Shown: positions 46,129 through 55,363, counted from the first letter of the stretch. The stretch: DNA of 64,000 nt from Azospirillum sp. TSH100 (GCF_004923295.1 NZ_CP039634.1:558001-622000); one strand, 5' to 3'. Notes: generated by a model from the letters alone, not told the origin. Numbers and translations are program-made.

Positions 46129-46485
46129 ATGACTGATTACAGCATAAAATTTACATTCAATAATTCTACATCTCACAAATTAACCTTGATCAATGCAGAG
46201 CTTTTTGCAGGGTCTTGGGATGATAACATGTCTCCCCAAACCGATATTTTAGCAGGTTATACATGTTATTTTAAAGCTTCTTCAAACAGCTCCTCAACGG
46301 GAATTTCAGGACGTATTTACTACAATTCCGAAGATGGAATGGTTATGCTCAGCTTTTTGAATCCATCTTCGGACGGTGATGGTGCCGGTGGAACCTCTCC
46401 GCCACAGTACGATCTGAGCTGGACTGATAGTGGCGGCGACAACGCGGCTATCGTTTTCACTCTGACGCACGCATCATCATCCTGA
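46129..46485 (+). CDS. Aegerolysin/ET79-like small beta-sandwich protein
   Basis: A 118-residue protein, almost without Lys/Arg clusters and rich in Ser, Asn and aromatic residues. The pattern KFTFNNSTSHKLTLINAELF, then GSWDDNMSPQTDILAGYTCYF, TGISGRIYYNSEDGMVMLSF, and SGGDNAAIVFTLTHA matches my recollection of bacterial aegerolysin and Bacillus crystal ET79 proteins, which bind membrane lipids and can act with pore-forming partners. No signal peptide, as usual for that family. The gene is strongly AT-rich compared with its surroundings. AGGAG precedes the ATG by seven bases. No partner gene is seen. Confidence 0.55.
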   Translation: MTDYSIKFTFNNSTSHKLTLINAELFAGSWDDNMSPQTDILAGYTCYFKASSNSSSTGISGRIYYNSEDGMVMLSFLNPSSDGDGAGGTSPPQYDLSWTDSGGDNAAIVFTLTHASSS

Positions 46486-46551
46486 AGTGTCGTTCACGTT
46501 AGCCCCGCTGTAGGTCGGCATTTGGCGGGGCCATCTTTTCATGGCCGCCCG

Positions 46552-46636
46552 GTTTAGAATCTGTCCGGTGCTTATTGAAGCACCGGACAGATTCTAAACT
46601 TTCGATTTTACGCGCGTTTCACGCTTCACACGATTC
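46552..46636 (-). repeat. Dispersed palindromic repeat, copy 2
   Basis: A perfect 22-bp stem with a 4-base loop (46552-46599) has core TCTGTCCGGTGCTT. It is continued by TTCACGCTTCACACGATTC, which corresponds (reverse complement) to the flank of copy 1 at 20061-20154. Two stem positions differ from copy 1 and both are matched on the opposite arm. Confidence 0.85.
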
Positions 46637-46845
46637 AGTCCGGGCGATCGCGCTCTAATCAGCGTCATAGCCAGTTCGATGCCGATCCGCGGTGGCACCG
46701 ATGATAACGGCCGTGTTTTACCCCCATGGTGCTGCCGGCGCGCTGGCTGCCGCCACGGCTCCAGCCATCCCGCCGCGTTGACAACCGTCTCGTATTCCGC
46801 TCGGCAGCCAATCGTTGGAAGGCCCAAGCCCGGCATGACGGCTCC

Positions 46846-46926
46846 ATACCGGAGGACCGGCGCGAAGCGTGCGATCTGGTGTATCCGTTACGCGAGATGT
46901 TGCTGGTGGTACTTTGCGGCACCTTG
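46846..46926 (+). pseudogene. Transposase remnant, ISAs1-type N-terminus
   Basis: The plus strand reads IPEDRREACDLVYPLREMLL followed by VVLCGTL. This matches the DPR..C.VRYPLREILLVVLCATL stretch near the N-terminus of ISAs1-family (H-repeat) transposases. The match stops there, 35 bases before dnaE2, and no catalytic domain or terminal repeats are seen. It is a fragment of an old insertion, recognised by pattern only. Confidence 0.5.
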
Positions 46927-46960
46927 AGAGTCCCATCCGCCAGCGCCGGGGAACCTTGCC

Positions 46961-49900
46961 ATGGTCCGTTACGCCGAATTGCAGGTCGCCACCAGCTTCA
47001 GCTTCCTGGAGGGGGCGTCACACCCTGACGAGTTGGCGATGACGGCGGCGGCACTCGGGCTGGCGGCGGTGGGGGTGACGGACCGCAATTCGCTGGCCGG
47101 GGTGGTGCAGATGCACATTGCGGCGAAGAAGTTCGGGCTCCGGGTGCTGATCGGCTGCCGGCTCGACCTGACCGACGCCGACAGCCTGCTGGCCTACCCG
47201 ACCGACCGCGCCGCCTATGCCCGGCTGTCGCGGCTGCTGACTCTGGGCAAGAGGCGGGCGCCGAAGGGAGACTGCTTCATCGCCCGCGCCGACGTGCTGG
47301 CCCATGCCGAGGGCATGCTGTTCCTGCTGATCGGCCCCGACCGGCGTGACGAGTCGTTCCTGCGCGAACTGCGCGCCTGGCGCAGCGGGCTGGCGCGCGG
47401 ACAGCTCTATCTGGCGGCGAGCCACCGCTACCAGGGGGACGATTCCCGCCGGCTGCGCTGGCTGGCCGGGCTGGCGGAGGCGGAGGGGGTGCCGCTGGTC
47501 GCCACCAACGACGTGCTCTATCACGGCGCCGGACGGCGGGCTCTGGCCGACGTGATGACCTGCATCCGCCACCACACCACCATCGACGAGGCCGGCTGGC
47601 GCCTGTCCGCCAATGCCGAGCGCCACCTGAAACCGGCCGTCGAGATGCGCCGCCTGTTCCGCGACCAACCCGACGCCGTCGCCCGCACGGTCGAGATCGC
47701 CGAGGCCTGCCGCTTCTCGCTGGACGAGCTGCGGTACGACTATCCCGACGAGGTGGCGGAGGGCCGCGACCCGCAGGAAACGCTGGTCGCCCTGACCTGG
47801 GAGGGGGCGGCCAAGCGCTATCCTGGCGGCATCCCCGACGCGGTGCGCCACACGGTGGAACGCGAACTGGCCCTGATCGCCGACCAGCGCTACGCCCCTT
47901 ACTTCCTGACCGTTCACGACATCGTCCGATTCGCCAGGGAACAGGACATCCTGTGCCAGGGCCGCGGCAGCGCCGCCAACTCCGCCGTCTGCTATTGCCT
48001 GGCCATCACCTCGGTCGATCCCACCGAGGTCGATCTGCTGTTCGAGCGCTTCATCTCCAGCGCCCGCGGCGAGCCGCCGGACATCGACGTCGATTTCGAG
48101 CATGAGCGACGCGAGGAGGTGATCCAGCACATTTATAAGAAGTATGGACGTCACCGCGCCGGGCTGACCGCCACCGTCATCCGCTACCGTGCCCGCAGCG
48201 CCCTGCGCGAGGTCGGCAAGGCGATGGGGCTGTCGGCCGATCTGGTGGCGCGGCTGACCGGCTCGATCTGGGGCTGGAGCCGCGACGGCGTCGACGAGGA
48301 GCGCGCCCGCAAACTCGGCGTCGATCCTGACGACCCGAGGCTCAAGCGCACGCTGGAACTGGCCCAGGAGCTGATCGGCTTCCCCCGCCACCTGTCGCAG
48401 CATGTCGGCGGCTTCGTCATCACCCGCGGCCCCCTGTCCGACCTCTGCCCGGTCGCCAACGCGGCGATGGAGGACCGCACCACCATCGAGTGGGACAAGG
48501 ACGACATCGACGCGCTGGGCATCCTGAAGGTCGACGTGCTGGCGCTCGGCATGCTGACCTGCATCCATCGGGCCTTCGACCTGATCGAGCGGGTGCATGG
48601 GCAACGCTGGACGCTCGCGACCGTACCCCAGAACGATCCCGCGGTTTACGGGATGCTGGGGCGGGCCGACAGCCTGGGCGTCTTCCAGGTCGAAAGCCGC
48701 GCGCAGATGAGCATGCTGCCGCGGCTGAAGCCGAAGGAGTTCTACGATCTGGTGATCGAGGTCGCCATCGTCCGCCCCGGCCCGATCCAGGGCGGCATGG
48801 TCCACCCCTACCTGCGCCGCCGCAGCGGAGCGGAGCCGGTGACCTATCCGATGCCGGAGCTGGAACCGGTCCTCAGCAGAACGCTGGGTGTCCCGCTGTT
48901 CCAGGAGCAGGCGATGAAGGTCGCAATGGTCGGCGCCGGCTTCACCGCCGAGGAGGCCGACCAGTTGCGCCGCGCCATGGCGGCCTTCCGCAAGACCGGG
49001 CAGGTCCAGCGGTTCCGCGACAAGTTCATCGCCGGCATGACCGCCAAAGGCTGCGACCCCGCCTTCGCCGAGCGCTGTTTCAAGCAGATCGAGGGGTTCG
49101 GCGAATACGGCTTCCCGGAAAGCCACGCCGCCAGCTTCGCCCTGCTGGTCTATGTCTCCGCCTGGATCAAGCACCACCATCCCGCCATCTTCGCCGCCGC
49201 CCTGCTGAACAGCCAGCCGATGGGCTTCTACGCCCCCGCCCAGATCGTCCGTGATGCGCGCGAGCATGGCGTGACGGTGCTGCCCCCGGATGTGAACCTG
49301 TCGGAATGGGATTGCGCGGTGGAGGGCTTCTCGTCCCTCCGTCTCGGCCTCCGCCTCATCAAGGGGTTCACCCCGGAGCACGCCGAGTCGATTGTCCTTT
49401 CCCGCGCCGGCGGCTATCGCGACCCTTACGACCTGTGGCGCCGTGCCCGCCTGCCGGTCGCGGTGCTGGAAAAACTCGCCAAGGCCGACGCCTTCCGCTC
49501 GGTCGGGCTCGACCGCCGGGCGGCGCTGTGGGCGGTGCGGGCGCTGGGCGACACGCCGCTACCACTGTTCGAGAGACTTGATGGCCCGATGGCGGAAGAA
49601 CCCGAAGCCCCCCTGCCCGCCATGGCGCTGGGCGAGCATGTGGTGATGGATTACGGCAGCCTGTCCCTGTCGCTGAAGGCCCACCCGCTGGCCCTGCTGC
49701 GCGACGGCCTGCCCGGCATCACTCCGGCGGAGCGGCTGGCCCAGACGCGCGACGGCCGGCGCCTGACCGCCGCCGGCCTCGTCCTGGTCCGCCAGCGGCC
49801 GGGCAGCGCCGAGGGCATCGTCTTCCTCACGCTGGAGGACGAGACCGGGATCGCCAACCTCGTCGTCATGCCCGACGCCTTCGAGACCTTCCGCCGCCCG

Positions 49901-50068
49901 ATCATGACCGCCCGGATGCTGGCCGCCACCGGCCGGGTACAGAATCACGACGGGGTGGTGCATCTGCGCGTGGAAACGCTGATCGACCTGACCCACCGGC
50001 TGGCAGAACTGACCGGCGAGGACCGCCCCGCCGCCGGCCCCTTCCCCAAGGGCCGCAATTTTCATTGA
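46961..50068 (+). CDS. dnaE2: Error-prone DNA polymerase DnaE2 (ImuC)
   Basis: A 1035-residue C-family polymerase used in SOS mutagenesis. The N-terminal PHP domain begins YAELQVATSFSFLEGASHPD. The polymerase core has GRGSAANSAVCYCLAITSVD and PPDIDVDFEHERREEVIQHI (catalytic Asp pair), then SQHVGGFVITRGPLSDLCPV. The tail has an OB-fold (GIVFLTLEDETGIANLVVMP). DnaE2 normally works with ImuA and ImuB from the same cassette; neither is next to it. No LexA box was recognised upstream. Ends by ALHLRVETLIDLT-type segment and RNFH. Confidence 0.95.
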   Translation: MVRYAELQVATSFSFLEGASHPDELAMTAAALGLAAVGVTDRNSLAGVVQMHIAAKKFGLRVLIGCRLDLTDADSLLAYPTDRAAYARLSRLLTLGKRRAPKGDCFIARADVLAHAEGMLFLLIGPDRRDESFLRELRAWRSGLARGQLYLAASHRYQGDDSRRLRWLAGLAEAEGVPLVATNDVLYHGAGRRALADVMTCIRHHTTIDEAGWRLSANAERHLKPAVEMRRLFRDQPDAVARTVEIAEACRFSLDELRYDYPDEVAEGRDPQETLVALTWEGAAKRYPGGIPDAVRHTVERELALIADQRYAPYFLTVHDIVRFAREQDILCQGRGSAANSAVCYCLAITSVDPTEVDLLFERFISSARGEPPDIDVDFEHERREEVIQHIYKKYGRHRAGLTATVIRYRARSALREVGKAMGLSADLVARLTGSIWGWSRDGVDEERARKLGVDPDDPRLKRTLELAQELIGFPRHLSQHVGGFVITRGPLSDLCPVANAAMEDRTTIEWDKDDIDALGILKVDVLALGMLTCIHRAFDLIERVHGQRWTLATVPQNDPAVYGMLGRADSLGVFQVESRAQMSMLPRLKPKEFYDLVIEVAIVRPGPIQGGMVHPYLRRRSGAEPVTYPMPELEPVLSRTLGVPLFQEQAMKVAMVGAGFTAEEADQLRRAMAAFRKTGQVQRFRDKFIAGMTAKGCDPAFAERCFKQIEGFGEYGFPESHAASFALLVYVSAWIKHHHPAIFAAALLNSQPMGFYAPAQIVRDAREHGVTVLPPDVNLSEWDCAVEGFSSLRLGLRLIKGFTPEHAESIVLSRAGGYRDPYDLWRRARLPVAVLEKLAKADAFRSVGLDRRAALWAVRALGDTPLPLFERLDGPMAEEPEAPLPAMALGEHVVMDYGSLSLSLKAHPLALLRDGLPGITPAERLAQTRDGRRLTAAGLVLVRQRPGSAEGIVFLTLEDETGIANLVVMPDAFETFRRPIMTARMLAATGRVQNHDGVVHLRVETLIDLTHRLAELTGEDRPAAGPFPKGRNFH

Positions 50069-50080
50069 GGGGACCGATTG

Positions 50081-50104
50081 CTCCTGACATCACGCTGTCA
50101 GGAG
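50081..50104. promoter_or_regulatory. Candidate operator of the VOC/WYL gene pair
   Basis: CTCCTGACA-TCACGC-TGTCAGGAG is a perfect 9-bp inverted repeat between dnaE2 and the VOC gene. TGTCAGGAG recurs at 50161-50169, overlapping the VOC ribosome site. The nearby WYL regulator (50579-51274) is the natural candidate to bind it. Inference. Confidence 0.5.
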
Positions 50105-50177
50105 GAGGTGTGCTATCAAGAGGGCGTGCCGGCACGAACCACGAACATCTCCCTCCCCTCTGTCAGGAGCCACTCCG

Positions 50178-50555
50178 ATGACCATCCCGCACGTCGTCAC
50201 CTGGTTCGAGATTCCCGTCACCGACCTCGCCCGCGCCGTCCGCTTCTACGAGACCGTCTTCGCCACCAAGCTGGTCCAGGAACCCTGCCCCAGCGGCATG
50301 ACCATGGCCGTCTTCCCGGCCGAGGGCACCGCCGTCAAGGGCTGCCTGATCCAGCATGAGGGCTGCAAGCCCAGCGCCGACGGCACCACCGTCTATCTGA
50401 ACGGCGGCGACGACCTGTCCGCCCCGCTGGCCCGTGCCGAGCAGGCCGGCGCCCGCATCGTCGTGCCGAAGACGCTCATCACCCCCGAAATCGGTTATTT
50501 CGCCCAGCTCATCGACAGCGAGGGCAACCGCATCGGCCTCTATTCGATGCACTGA
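50178..50555 (+). CDS. VOC (glyoxalase/bleomycin-resistance fold) protein
   Basis: A 125-residue single VOC domain: VVTWFEIPVTDLARAVRFYE, FATKLVQEPCPSGMTMAVFP, TVYLNGGDDLSAPLARAEQA and GYFAQLIDSEGNRIGLYSMH. The metal ligands typical of glyoxalase I (His, Glu) are only partly evident, so the substrate is unknown. AGGAG eight bases before the ATG. It is followed directly by a WYL regulator gene, a recurrent pairing in proteobacteria, and both are probably controlled by the operator at 50081. Confidence 0.85.
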   Translation: MTIPHVVTWFEIPVTDLARAVRFYETVFATKLVQEPCPSGMTMAVFPAEGTAVKGCLIQHEGCKPSADGTTVYLNGGDDLSAPLARAEQAGARIVVPKTLITPEIGYFAQLIDSEGNRIGLYSMH

Positions 50556-50578
50556 TCCTCCCTGCCGGAACCGCCGCC

Positions 50579-51274
50579 ATGCGCCGCGCCGACCGTCTGT
50601 TCCAGATCGTCCAGCATCTCCGCAAGGGGCGGCTGGTGACGGCTGCCGAGCTGGCGCGGTGCCTGGAGGTGTCGGAGCGCACCGTCTACCGCGACATGCG
50701 CGACCTCGCCTCCTCCGGCGTGCCGGTGGAGGGCGAGGCCGGCGTCGGCTATCTGCTGCGCGACGGCTACGACCTGCCGCCGCTGATGTTCACCCGGGAC
50801 GAGGTGGAGGCGCTTGTCGTCGGCGCCCGCCTCGCCCGCGCCTGGGTCGGCGGCGCGCTGGCCGATGCCGCCGCCCGCGCGCTCGACAAGGTGGAGGCGG
50901 CGGTGCCGGAGGCGCGGCGGCGCGAACTGGCCGACAGCCGCGTCTTCGTCCCCGATTTCTCCTTCCCCGCCGCCCTGCGCGACCGGATGGACGTGCTGCG
51001 CTGTGCCATCAACGCCAGACGCGTGGTGATGTTCGACTACCGGCGCCAGGACGGCACCCATTCCGCCCGCGCGGTCCAGCCGCTGGGCCTGTTCTTCTGG
51101 GGGCGTGTGTGGACGCTCGGCGCCTGGTGCGAGCTGCGCGAGGAGTTCCGCAGCTTCCGCATCGACCGCATGGACAGCCTGCTGGCGCTGGAGCGCCGGT
51201 TCGACGAGATCCCCGGCCGCGGCCTGGACGATTATCTCGCCCGCTGGCGGCAGGAGGGCTGTCCGCAGGGGTGA
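50579..51274 (+). CDS. YafY-type transcriptional regulator (HTH_11 and WYL)
   Basis: A 231-residue regulator. The N-terminal winged helix reads RRADRLFQIVQHLRKGRLVT and ELARCLEVSERTVYRDMRDL (residues 1-45). The WYL domain (about 130-225) has RRVVMFDYRRQDGTHSARAV and LGLFFWGRVWTLGAWCELRE, followed by FRSFRIDRM. WYL proteins often sense ligands or nucleic acid. It is 24 bases downstream of the VOC gene and likely controls it. No strong ribosome site, suggesting coupling to VOC translation. Confidence 0.9.
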   Translation: MRRADRLFQIVQHLRKGRLVTAAELARCLEVSERTVYRDMRDLASSGVPVEGEAGVGYLLRDGYDLPPLMFTRDEVEALVVGARLARAWVGGALADAAARALDKVEAAVPEARRRELADSRVFVPDFSFPAALRDRMDVLRCAINARRVVMFDYRRQDGTHSARAVQPLGLFFWGRVWTLGAWCELREEFRSFRIDRMDSLLALERRFDEIPGRGLDDYLARWRQEGCPQG

Positions 51275-51292
51275 GGCCCTTGTGCCTGCCCC

Positions 51293-51916
51293 TCAGACCC
51301 CGTCGATGTAGCTCAGCAGCGGCTGCCAGTCGCCGCGATGCTCGGCGGCGCGCTTGCCCGGCATGTCGAACAGGCTGAGGCCGCTTTCGGCCGCGTCGGC
51401 ATAGATCTGGCTGTCGCGCAGCCGCGTCACCACCTGATGGCCGATGCCGCCCAGGAAACGGTCGAGCCGGTCGGCGGCCTTGGTGCGGGCGCGCATGCGG
51501 TTGCCGACCACCGCCACCGTTGTCTTCTTCTTGGCGATCCGCTTCAGCTCGTCGAGCTTGACCAGGAAGCGCTGGGTCGCCTGTTCGTCGAAGGCGCCGG
51601 GCAGCACCGGCAGCACGACGATGTCGGCCATCTTCACCAGATCCTCGATCTGCTTGGTCTTCAGCGCGGCGGGCGCGTCGATCACCAGCCGCTTGGTGCC
51701 GCGCGGCGTGTCGGTGAAGTCCTTGGCCCAGTCGAGCCCGACCAGGGCCGGCGCCTTCTCCGGCCGGCGCTCCAGCCAGCCGAGCGAGGAGCGCTGACGG
51801 TCCACGTCGGCCAGCACGGTGGACAGGCCGGCCGCGGCGGACGCGGCGGCGAGATGGGTGGCGACGGTCGTCTTGCCGCAGCCGCCCTTGATGTTGGCGA
51901 CGAGGATCGTGAGCAT
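51293..51916 (-). CDS. ParA-like ATPase, MinD/ParA family
   Basis: A 207-residue P-loop ATPase with deviant Walker A KGGCGKTT at residues 10-17, [20 protein letters not shown] near residue 36, and a Walker B-type VIDAPAAL. The C-terminal part ([20 protein letters not shown]) follows. No parB or parS partner is adjacent, so chromosome partition is unlikely; such lone ParA proteins position other cargo. It is 11 bases downstream of the CYTH-CHAD gene and in the same direction. Confidence 0.88.
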   Translation of the reverse strand: MLTILVANIKGGCGKTTVATHLAAASAAAGLSTVLADVDRQRSSLGWLERRPEKAPALVGLDWAKDFTDTPRGTKRLVIDAPAALKTKQIEDLVKMADIVVLPVLPGAFDEQATQRFLVKLDELKRIAKKKTTVAVVGNRMRARTKAADRLDRFLGGIGHQVVTRLRDSQIYADAAESGLSLFDMPGKRAAEHRGDWQPLLSYIDGV

Positions 51917-51927
51917 GGCCGTGGACT

Positions 51928-53532
51928 CTACACCCCGGCGTCCGGCTTCGACCAGAAATGCTTGGTGTCGATGAAATCATGCCACAGGGCGACCAGCGCC
52001 GCCTCGGTGTCGGCCACCCCGCGGGCATGCCAGCCGATGACGATGCCGGCGGCGCGCGGCTCGCCGGGGGCCGAGCGGCTGCCGTCGTCATGCAGTTCGT
52101 GCAACAGCCGGGTCGCCGTCGCCACGTCGTTCAGATGCCCCAGCGCGTCCTGGAAGGCGGCCATCTGCTGGATGTAGCGGCGCACCGGCTTGTCGTCATA
52201 CAGGCTGCGGAAGAACTCCACGGCATAGCGCAGCTTCTTCAGGGCGATGCGCAGCTGGTGGCGCTGGGCCACCGGCAGATGGGCGAAGCCGTGGCCGGCC
52301 CGCTTGGCCTTCTTGTGGCGCTTGTTCAGCAGATGGTCGGCCAGCCCGATCACCGGCTGGAACAGCCGCACCGATTCCTCGCTGACCGGCTGGTCGCGCC
52401 AGCCGCGCTTCTCCACCCAGCTGCCGACGCCCAGCAGGAAGGCGGTGTAACGGTCCGACCGGATCGCCTCGCGCACGCCCTCATAGGCGCGCAGCCGCTT
52501 GGCCTCGGCCGCCGCCGCCAGCGCGTCGAGATCCTCGACCGCCGAACGGCCATGCCCGTCGGCCTTGTGGAAGGCGTCGCGCACCGGTGCCAGCAGCTCC
52601 TCGCCGAACACGTCCCAGTCACGCGCCGGCCCCAGGCTGCCGGCCAGCCATTTGATCTCGCCGACCAGCCACAGATATTGCGTGGCCGGAATGAAGGGCC
52701 GGAACAGCGCGGTGGCCGAGCGCAGCCGGCGCAGCGCCACGCGCATCTGGTGGACGCCCTCCGGATCCTCGCCGGCCAGAGTCACCGCCTCGTTCGCCAC
52801 CATATGGGCGATGCAGGCGCGCACGATCCGACCCACCGCACCCTCGACCGTGGTTTCGGGGTCGAGCAACAGCTTTTCCGCCTTCAGGGCCTTTTCGGCC
52901 AAGCCGCTGGCCAACGCGTGGCCGCGTTCCGCCTTGGTCCGCATCTCCAGCCGCAGCGGTGCGGCCTGCGCCAGTTCCTGCGCCAGATCGTAGAGCGCGG
53001 CGGGCATGCCGCTCTTGAGTTCAAGTTCGACCTCGCACAGGTCGCGCGACTGCCCGTCCGGCAGCTCGATCCGGCCACGGTCGAAAGCGATCTCGATCAC
53101 GGTGGCGTCGTCGCCGTCGCCCAGCCTCACGTCCTGGGTGGTGCGTTCGACGATGGAGGTGAAGACCGGCCGCAGGTCCGAGTCACTGAGCGAGCCCAGC
53201 AACTCGATGGCTTCGGCATCGGCGATCAGCGTCAGGTCGGGAACGGCGGAGGTCACCGCGCATTCCCATTCGCCGCGCCCGAGACCGTCCTCGTCCGGGG
53301 CCGACTTGACCGTCTGGACGAAGCCGTCGCCGGTCTTGCGCACCCGCAGCGTCACCTTGCGCGCGGCGAGCCGGCGGTCCTCGGTGTCGTAATAGGTGCT
53401 TTCCAGGGTCCGTGTCGCCGCCGGGCCGGTGGCCCGGTCTGCGATGGCGGAAGCGGCGCGCAGCCTGTCGAAGTCTTCCGGCTTCGCCGCCAGCTTCAAT
53501 TCCGTCTCGCGGTTGATCTCGGCCTCAGCCAT
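51928..53532 (-). CDS. CYTH-CHAD domain protein (inorganic triphosphatase/polyphosphate-binding)
   Basis: A 534-residue fusion. The CYTH domain (residues 1-205) has the ExExK signature in RETELKL (Glu9, Glu11, Lys13), and [16 protein letters not shown] further on. The CHAD domain (about 235-520) is helical and carries the conserved His/Arg patches: [20 protein letters not shown] and [24 protein letters not shown] enzymes hydrolyse inorganic triphosphate; CHAD binds polyphosphate. ATG 53532 was chosen as the conserved domain begins six residues later. It is followed by the ParA-like gene. Confidence 0.9.
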   Translation of the reverse strand: MAEAEINRETELKLAAKPEDFDRLRAASAIADRATGPAATRTLESTYYDTEDRRLAARKVTLRVRKTGDGFVQTVKSAPDEDGLGRGEWECAVTSAVPDLTLIADAEAIELLGSLSDSDLRPVFTSIVERTTQDVRLGDGDDATVIEIAFDRGRIELPDGQSRDLCEVELELKSGMPAALYDLAQELAQAAPLRLEMRTKAERGHALASGLAEKALKAEKLLLDPETTVEGAVGRIVRACIAHMVANEAVTLAGEDPEGVHQMRVALRRLRSATALFRPFIPATQYLWLVGEIKWLAGSLGPARDWDVFGEELLAPVRDAFHKADGHGRSAVEDLDALAAAAEAKRLRAYEGVREAIRSDRYTAFLLGVGSWVEKRGWRDQPVSEESVRLFQPVIGLADHLLNKRHKKAKRAGHGFAHLPVAQRHQLRIALKKLRYAVEFFRSLYDDKPVRRYIQQMAAFQDALGHLNDVATATRLLHELHDDGSRSAPGEPRAAGIVIGWHARGVADTEAALVALWHDFIDTKHFWSKPDAGV

Positions 53533-53835
53533 CGCCTGCGCTTCAACCCCCGTTTTGCGGCCCAATGGCCTACAGTTGGGTGTTTGCACAGCCCATGGAC
53601 AGGGTCAAGTTACCGAAATGTTGCAGGAGCCTGCGGTTGCAGTGCCCCCATGCCCTGCATCCCGATCCGTTCCGGAGCAGCCGGACCATGGCTTCGTACA
53701 GGTGGTTGCAGGGTCATTATGCCCCATTTCACCCCACCCCTGGGGCGTTGCAAAGCGTGCAGGCCTGTGGTTGGGTTCCCGCAAACTGAAACGGCCTGTT
53801 CCGATGGGACCGGCCATAATTGGGGAAGTGTGACG
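53533..53835. other. Divergent intergenic region, CYTH-CHAD / pgk
   Basis: These 303 bases must hold promoters for two divergent genes. Frames here are open and join pgk to antisense sequence upstream. No consensus promoter, operator or RNA is clear. Confidence 0.4.
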
Positions 53836-55029
53836 ATGACCGATTTCAACACGATCGACGACCTTGAGGTCAGCGGCAAGACGGTGCTGGTCCGCGCCGA
53901 CCTGAACGTTCCGATGCAGGACGGCAAGGTGTCCGACACCACCCGCATCGACCGCCTCGCCCCCACCCTGAAGGAGCTGTCCTCCAAGGGCGCCAAGGTC
54001 GTGGTCCTGTCGCATTTCGGTCGCCCGAAGAACGGTCCGGACGCCAAGAACTCCTTGCGCAACGTGCTGGACGCTCTCAGCGCCGCCGTCGGCCAGAAGG
54101 TCGCCTTCGCCGAGGATTGCGTCGGCGACAAGGCCAAGGAGGCCATCGCCAAGGTGCATGACGGCGCCATCGTCCTGCTGGAGAACACCCGCTTCCACGC
54201 CGAAGAGGAAAAGAACGACCCGGCTTTCGCCAAGGAGATGGCCGCGTTGGGCGACCTCTACGTCAACGACGCCTTCTCCGCCGCCCACCGCGCCCATGCC
54301 TCGACCGAGGGCGTCGCCCGCCTGCTGCCGAACGCCGCCGGCCGCCTGATGGAAGCCGAGCTGAAGGCCCTGACGCTGGCGCTGGAGAAGCCGGAGCGCC
54401 CGGTCGCCGCCGTCGTCGGCGGTGCGAAGATCTCCACCAAGCTGGAGTTGCTCGGCAACATGGTCCGCAAGGTGGACCTGCTGGTGCTGGGCGGCGGCAT
54501 GGCCAACACCTTCCTGTTCGCCCAGGGCACCGACGTCGGCGCCTCGCTGTGCGAGAAGGACATGGCCGACCAGGCCCGCGCCATCATGGCGACCGCCAAG
54601 GACGCAAACTGCGAGATCCTGCTGCCGAAGGACTTCGTCGTCGCCAAGGAGTTCAAGGCCGGTGCCGCCAACCGCGTCGTCGCCTTCGACGCCATCGGCG
54701 CCGACGAGATGGCGCTGGACATCGGCCCGGCGACCGTCGAGTTCCTGGGCGTGAAGCTCCAGGGCGCCAAGACCATCGTCTGGAATGGTCCGCTCGGCGC
54801 CTTCGAGATCCAGCCCTTCGACGCCGGCACCAACGGGGTGGCCGGTCTGGTGGCGGCCCGCACCGAGGCCGGCGGCCTGCTGTCGGTCGCCGGCGGCGGC
54901 GACACCGTGGCGGCGCTGGCCCATGCCGGGGCCGAGGACAAGTTCACCTACGTGTCCGCCGCCGGCGGCGCCTTCCTGGAATGGCTGGAAGGCAAGGAGC
55001 TGCCGGGTGTGGCGGCGCTGAAGAAGTAA
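53836..55029 (+). CDS. pgk: Phosphoglycerate kinase
   Basis: A 397-residue glycolytic/Calvin-type kinase. The substrate side has [20 protein letters not shown] and [55 protein letters not shown] and [14 protein letters not shown] follow. The nucleotide side ends [20 protein letters not shown] and [13 protein letters not shown]. Full length. ATG 53836 fits the conserved N-terminus; the same frame is open for 1.9 kb upstream, which is antisense to the CYTH-CHAD gene and not coding. A terminator follows. Confidence 0.97.
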   Translation: MTDFNTIDDLEVSGKTVLVRADLNVPMQDGKVSDTTRIDRLAPTLKELSSKGAKVVVLSHFGRPKNGPDAKNSLRNVLDALSAAVGQKVAFAEDCVGDKAKEAIAKVHDGAIVLLENTRFHAEEEKNDPAFAKEMAALGDLYVNDAFSAAHRAHASTEGVARLLPNAAGRLMEAELKALTLALEKPERPVAAVVGGAKISTKLELLGNMVRKVDLLVLGGGMANTFLFAQGTDVGASLCEKDMADQARAIMATAKDANCEILLPKDFVVAKEFKAGAANRVVAFDAIGADEMALDIGPATVEFLGVKLQGAKTIVWNGPLGAFEIQPFDAGTNGVAGLVAARTEAGGLLSVAGGGDTVAALAHAGAEDKFTYVSAAGGAFLEWLEGKELPGVAALKK

Positions 55030-55054
55030 GGGGCGTTTGATCCCACGCAGTCGA

Positions 55055-55087
55055 GAAGGGGGGGGGTGCCGCGGCATCCCCCTTTTT
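55055..55087 (+). terminator. Rho-independent terminator of pgk
   Basis: A G-rich arm (GGGGGGTGCC) and its complement (GGCATCCCCC) make a stem around a very short GC loop, followed by TTTTT. It lies 26 bases past the stop. Confidence 0.85.
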
Positions 55088-55228
55088 CATTGGTCCTGGC
55101 CGCCCGTGGGAGGACAAAGGCTTCCACAACCCCCTTTATGACCGATTATGGCTGGAACCATAAATTACAGTCCGAAAAATAATTGCCCATAATCCGCCAC
55201 GCTGCCCTGACCCACGACCCGTTTCCCC

Positions 55229-55257
55229 TTGCATCCCGCCGCGCGAATGCCCATAAC
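55229..55257 (+). promoter_or_regulatory. Promoter of the SRP RNA
   Basis: TTGCAT, 17 bases, CATAAC. The expected start point, about seven bases on, coincides with the first base pairs of the SRP RNA stem at 55264, which supports the call. Confidence 0.6.
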
Positions 55258-55260
55258 AGC

Positions 55261-55363
55261 GGCGGGAGACTGGCGTCGGACGAGTCCCTCGCCAACCCGG
55301 TCAGGTCCGGAAGGAAGCAGCCGCAACGAGTTACGGCTCGGGTCGTTCGTCCAGTCTCCCACC
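55261..55363 (+). ncRNA. ffs: Signal recognition particle RNA (4.5S type)
   Basis: Contains the conserved SRP domain IV core GGTCAGGTCCGGAAGGAAGC followed by AGCC (55300-55322). GGGAGACTGG (55264-55273) and CCAGTCTCCC (55351-55360) pair perfectly to close the hairpin, giving about 100 bases. It binds Ffh for co-translational membrane targeting. Position directly ahead of dnaX is the usual alphaproteobacterial arrangement. Ends are estimated from the stem. Confidence 0.95.

Noticed and set aside
45848-46132. 94-codon plus-strand frame before the AT-rich gene
   Set aside because: Composition changes along the frame, no ribosome site or family pattern, and it overlaps the better-supported gene.
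47018-49381. 787-codon minus-strand frame antisense to dnaE2
   Set aside because: Shadow of the polymerase gene; no family resemblance.
51958-53835. Very long plus-strand frame running from antisense of the CYTH-CHAD gene straight into pgk
   Set aside because: It is the mirror of the GC3-biased minus-strand gene; only the last part from 53836 matches phosphoglycerate kinase.
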